Source: Streptomyces rugosispiralis (GTDB lineage Bacteria; Actinomycetota; Actinomycetes; Streptomycetales; Streptomycetaceae). Taken from it: a DNA stretch of 64,000 bases. This document shows, piece after piece, positions 62,008 to 64,000 of this stretch. Location of the stretch: assembly GCF_024505145.1 (NCBI RefSeq), contig NZ_JANIAA010000050.1, positions 1-64,000 of the forward strand, in the 5' to 3' direction. Made by a program: the position numbers and the translations under genes. The notes below the pieces were generated by a model that saw only the letters and a program-made list of their open reading frames with translations, did not search any database and had not been told where the DNA came from. The first letter of the stretch is position 1. Every line of letters begins with the position of its first letter.

Positions 62008-62342
62008 GGGGTCTCTCCTGCGTGCGATGGGATGTTCAGGAGGTTAGCCGCACGGGCTGGTTTCCCGGAAATGCGTAAGGCCGGGGCGCCTACGGGGTGT
62101 CCGGCGGACCACGCGGCGGAGCCGCATATCGATGCCTCGGGAAATGTTGCGCCCCGAAGGGGCGCGGGGCTGTGTCGATGTGCGGCTCCGCCGCGGCTGT
62201 GTCGATGTGCGGCTCCGCCGCGGCTGTGTCGATGTGCGGCTCCGCCGCGGCTGTGTCGATATGCGGCTCCGCCGCGTGGGCGACCAGCCACGACGGCGCC
62301 GCGGACGGCCGACGACGCATCGCGCCGCTTCCCGCGGAGCGC
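62008..62342. other. Repeat-rich intergenic region between proS and a GNAT gene
   Basis: This 335-bp stretch upstream of proS holds four direct 27-bp repeats and a long inverted repeat (separate entry) plus GC-rich hairpins near 62285-62340. No coding frame has a ribosome site; the open frames are produced by the repeat's own periodicity. Confidence 0.7.
62109..62279. repeat. Four 27-bp direct repeats flanked by a 24-bp inverted repeat
   Basis: Direct units run 62168-62194, 62195-62221, 62222-62248 and 62249-62275; the last has a G-to-A change. The first 24 bases of the block (62109-62132) are the perfect reverse complement of 62256-62279, so the array is enclosed in an inverted repeat. Unit ends match the GC-rich terminal motif seen in many streptomycete intergenic repeats. 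There are no spacers, so it is not CRISPR. Confidence 0.85.
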
Positions 62343-62912
62343 TCAGTCGCGGCGCAGCGGCAGGGGGGCTCCCATCACGGCGTACGGGCTCGGGGCGCTC
62401 GGGAAGAGCACGGGGCGGGCGAGGTCGCGGTAGCCCAGTGAGCGGTAGAGGGCGCGGGCCGGGCTCTCGGTGTCGATCGCGGACAGGATCGAGCGCGGCT
62501 CGTCGGCGCCGTCCGTGATGGTCGTGATCAGCTGCCGGCCGATGCCGCGGTGCTGGTACTCGGGGTGGACGTGCAGCTCGGTGATGACGAACGAGTCGTC
62601 CAGCCAGTCCTCGTGCCCGGCCGTGCGCAGATACGGCTGGACCACCGTGGACCACCAGTGGGTGCGGTCGTTGGGCATGCCGTAGACGAAGCCGACGAGC
62701 CGTCCGGAGGGCGTCGTCGCGCCGAGCGCGCGGGCGCCGGGGCTCTTGAGGTGGCGCAGCACGATGTGGCGTCGTACGCCGACCTCCTCGGCCGTCAGCC
62801 CGAAGGCGACGGCCTGGACGTCGAGCGCTTCGTCCACGCGCGCGGCGAGGTCGAGCGACCCGACGACGACGTCTTCGGGTTCCGGGGTCCGCCCCCCGGG
62901 GAGATGCAGCAT
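62343..62912 (-). CDS. GNAT family N-acetyltransferase
   Basis: The 189 aa protein has the GNAT acetyl-CoA pattern ITELHVHPEYQHRGIGRQL (Q/R-x-x-G-x-G/A) and the later ARALYRSLGY. The N-terminal part is an expanded beta region with YGMPNDRTHWWS. It starts 25 bp downstream of the stop of the next GNAT gene. Substrate is unknown. Confidence 0.9.
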   Translation of the reverse strand: MLHLPGGRTPEPEDVVVGSLDLAARVDEALDVQAVAFGLTAEEVGVRRHIVLRHLKSPGARALGATTPSGRLVGFVYGMPNDRTHWWSTVVQPYLRTAGHEDWLDDSFVITELHVHPEYQHRGIGRQLITTITDGADEPRSILSAIDTESPARALYRSLGYRDLARPVLFPSAPSPYAVMGAPLPLRRD

Positions 62913-62937
62913 GGGCGGCACCCTACTGGCCCGTCGA

Positions 62938-63783
62938 TCAGAACAGCACACTCATGAACGCGCCGACTTCCCGGAAGCCGACCCGGCGGTAGGCGGCGCG
63001 GGCCGCGGTGTTGAAGTCGTTGACGTACAGGCTCACCACCGGGGCGACCTCGCTCAGCGCATAGCGCAGCACGGCCGCCATTCCGGTCTCGGACAGGCCG
63101 CGGCCGCGGTACTCGGGGGCCACCCATACGCCCTGGATCTGGCAGGCGTGCGGGGTGGCCGCGCCGATCTCGGCCTTGAACACCACCCGCCCGTTCTCGA
63201 CCCGGGCGAAGGAGCGCCCGGCGGTGACGAGCTCGGCGACCCGCGCCTGGTAGAGCAGCCCGCCGTCGCCCGCGAGCGGGGAGACGCCGACCTCCTCGGT
63301 GAACATCGCCACGCACGCCGGCATGATCACGTCCATCTCGTCCTTACGGACGCGGCGCACCAGCGGATCGGGCGGGACGTCGACGGGCATCGAGCTGGTG
63401 ACCATCAGCGGCTGACGGGCGCGGACCTCGCGGGCCGGGCCCCAGCTGGGCTCCAGCAGGGACCACAGCCCGGCGGTGGTCTCGGCGGGGCCGACGATCG
63501 AGGAGCAGCGGCGGCCCGCCCGGCGGGCGCGCTCGGCGAAGCCGCGCACGGCCTCGGGGGTGGCGCAGATGGGCACGAGGTTCGCCCCGGCGTAGCAGAG
63601 CGACTCCAGCCGCCCGCCGGAGTACCAGCCCCACATCTCGCCGCCGAGCCGCCACGGGTCCAGGCCGGCGACCTGGACGCGGGCGGCCACGAAGGCGTTC
63701 GAGACGGGGTCGCGGTCGAGCACCGCAAGGGCCGCGTCGAGCTCATGGGGCTCGAGGACCCTGGTGGTGGACGTGGTCAGCAC
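62938..63783 (-). CDS. DUF4081/GNAT acetyltransferase
   Basis: The 281 aa protein has an N-terminal DUF4081-type domain (LDRDPVSNAFVAARVQVAGL, then EMWGWYSG and CYAGANLVPI) and a C-terminal GNAT fold with VWVAPEYRGRGLSETGMAAVL and YVNDFNTAARAAYRRVGF. The start is GTG at 63783. In streptomycetes this gene commonly lies by ispG-type genes, which would be outside the window. It forms a two-gene unit with the GNAT gene below. Confidence 0.9.
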   Translation of the reverse strand: MLTTSTTRVLEPHELDAALAVLDRDPVSNAFVAARVQVAGLDPWRLGGEMWGWYSGGRLESLCYAGANLVPICATPEAVRGFAERARRAGRRCSSIVGPAETTAGLWSLLEPSWGPAREVRARQPLMVTSSMPVDVPPDPLVRRVRKDEMDVIMPACVAMFTEEVGVSPLAGDGGLLYQARVAELVTAGRSFARVENGRVVFKAEIGAATPHACQIQGVWVAPEYRGRGLSETGMAAVLRYALSEVAPVVSLYVNDFNTAARAAYRRVGFREVGAFMSVLF

Positions 63784-64000
63784 GTGTCGGTCTGCCTCAC
63801 GTGGTGCGGGCCCGCGGGCCGGGGACGTCGATCCTCAGACTCTACCGCGCAGGCCGAGATGGCCCTTTTCCGAGGGCTCGGTTCGCCTCCGGGGCGCGAA
63901 AGCCTCCCCCGGCCACCGCCGGGAGGTGCCTCCGGCCGCTCAGCCCCAGAGGTACCCCGGCCGCTCAGCCCCATGGGCCGGAAGCTCTACGGCACCCTCG

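Noticed and set aside
62109..62279. CRISPR array
   Set aside because: The 27-bp units are directly adjacent with no spacers, and no cas genes are present in the window.
63777..63974. 65-codon open frame upstream of the last GNAT gene
   Set aside because: Arg/Gly/Pro-rich composition, no ribosome site, overlaps the GNAT start; the 63784-64000 stretch looks like a promoter region without a nameable motif.
1..64000. tRNA, rRNA, insertion sequence or phage attachment site
   Set aside because: I looked for cloverleaf-like T-loop motifs, transposase motifs and flanking direct repeats by eye and found none; a covariance-model search would be needed to be certain.

Overview
The window is high-GC chromosomal DNA from a Streptomyces or close relative. 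Supporting signs are GTG/TTG starts with AGGAGG-like ribosome sites, codon third positions almost always G/C, long antisense open frames, and a familiar gene order (from memory, the S. coelicolor SCO5699-SCO5745 stretch: proS, rimP, nusA, ylxR, infB, rbfA, truB, ribF, a type VII secretion locus, rpsO, pnp, dapB, thyX, dapA, RNase J). About 45 genes and two gene remnants are supported. No rRNA, tRNA, transposase or CRISPR array was seen.

Layout. (1) 1-10.7 kb: conserved housekeeping block, mostly minus strand: RNase J, dapA, thyX, two small membrane proteins on the plus strand, a TPR-like protein, dapB, an M16 protease, PNPase and S15. (2) 10.9-19.9 kb: four tandem minus-strand genes, each with an N-terminal Ser/Thr-kinase fold, one membrane segment and a C-terminal PQQ-type beta-propeller. 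Two keep all catalytic motifs and two have lost them (pseudokinases). They follow eccD at short spacing. (3) 20-49.4 kb: a type VII (ESX) secretion locus with EccD, EccC, EccB, EccE, two mycosin proteases, a WXG100 pair, further WXG-like or proline-rich candidate substrates, a DUF397 protein, a membrane-anchored beta-propeller protein without a kinase and an EspI-like ParA-family ATPase. (4) 49.5-57.8 kb: translation/transcription operon rimP-nusA-ylxR-infB-DUF503-rbfA-truB (minus strand), with ribF separated from it by a strong hairpin. (5) 58-64 kb: a Tat-type lipoprotein, a DUF4439 ferritin-like protein, an APH-fold protein lacking its catalytic residues, proS, a repeat-rich intergenic region and two GNAT acetyltransferases.

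How it fits together. Inside the ESX locus two cassettes share one plan: a 154-157 aa WXG-like protein, then a large candidate exported protein (760 aa of unknown function, or a 624 aa alpha/beta hydrolase), then a membrane-anchored or lipoprotein gene, then a truncated copy of that last gene's C-terminal half. They lie on opposite strands around the EsxA/EsxB-mycosin segment. I read them as chaperone/substrate/surface-protein (possibly immunity) modules served by the ESX machine; this is inference. The kinase/pseudokinase quartet beside eccD, with propeller domains of the same general class as the stand-alone propeller protein beside the EspI-like ATPase, could be a sensing and control layer for secretion. 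Those two ideas are the most novel content of the window.
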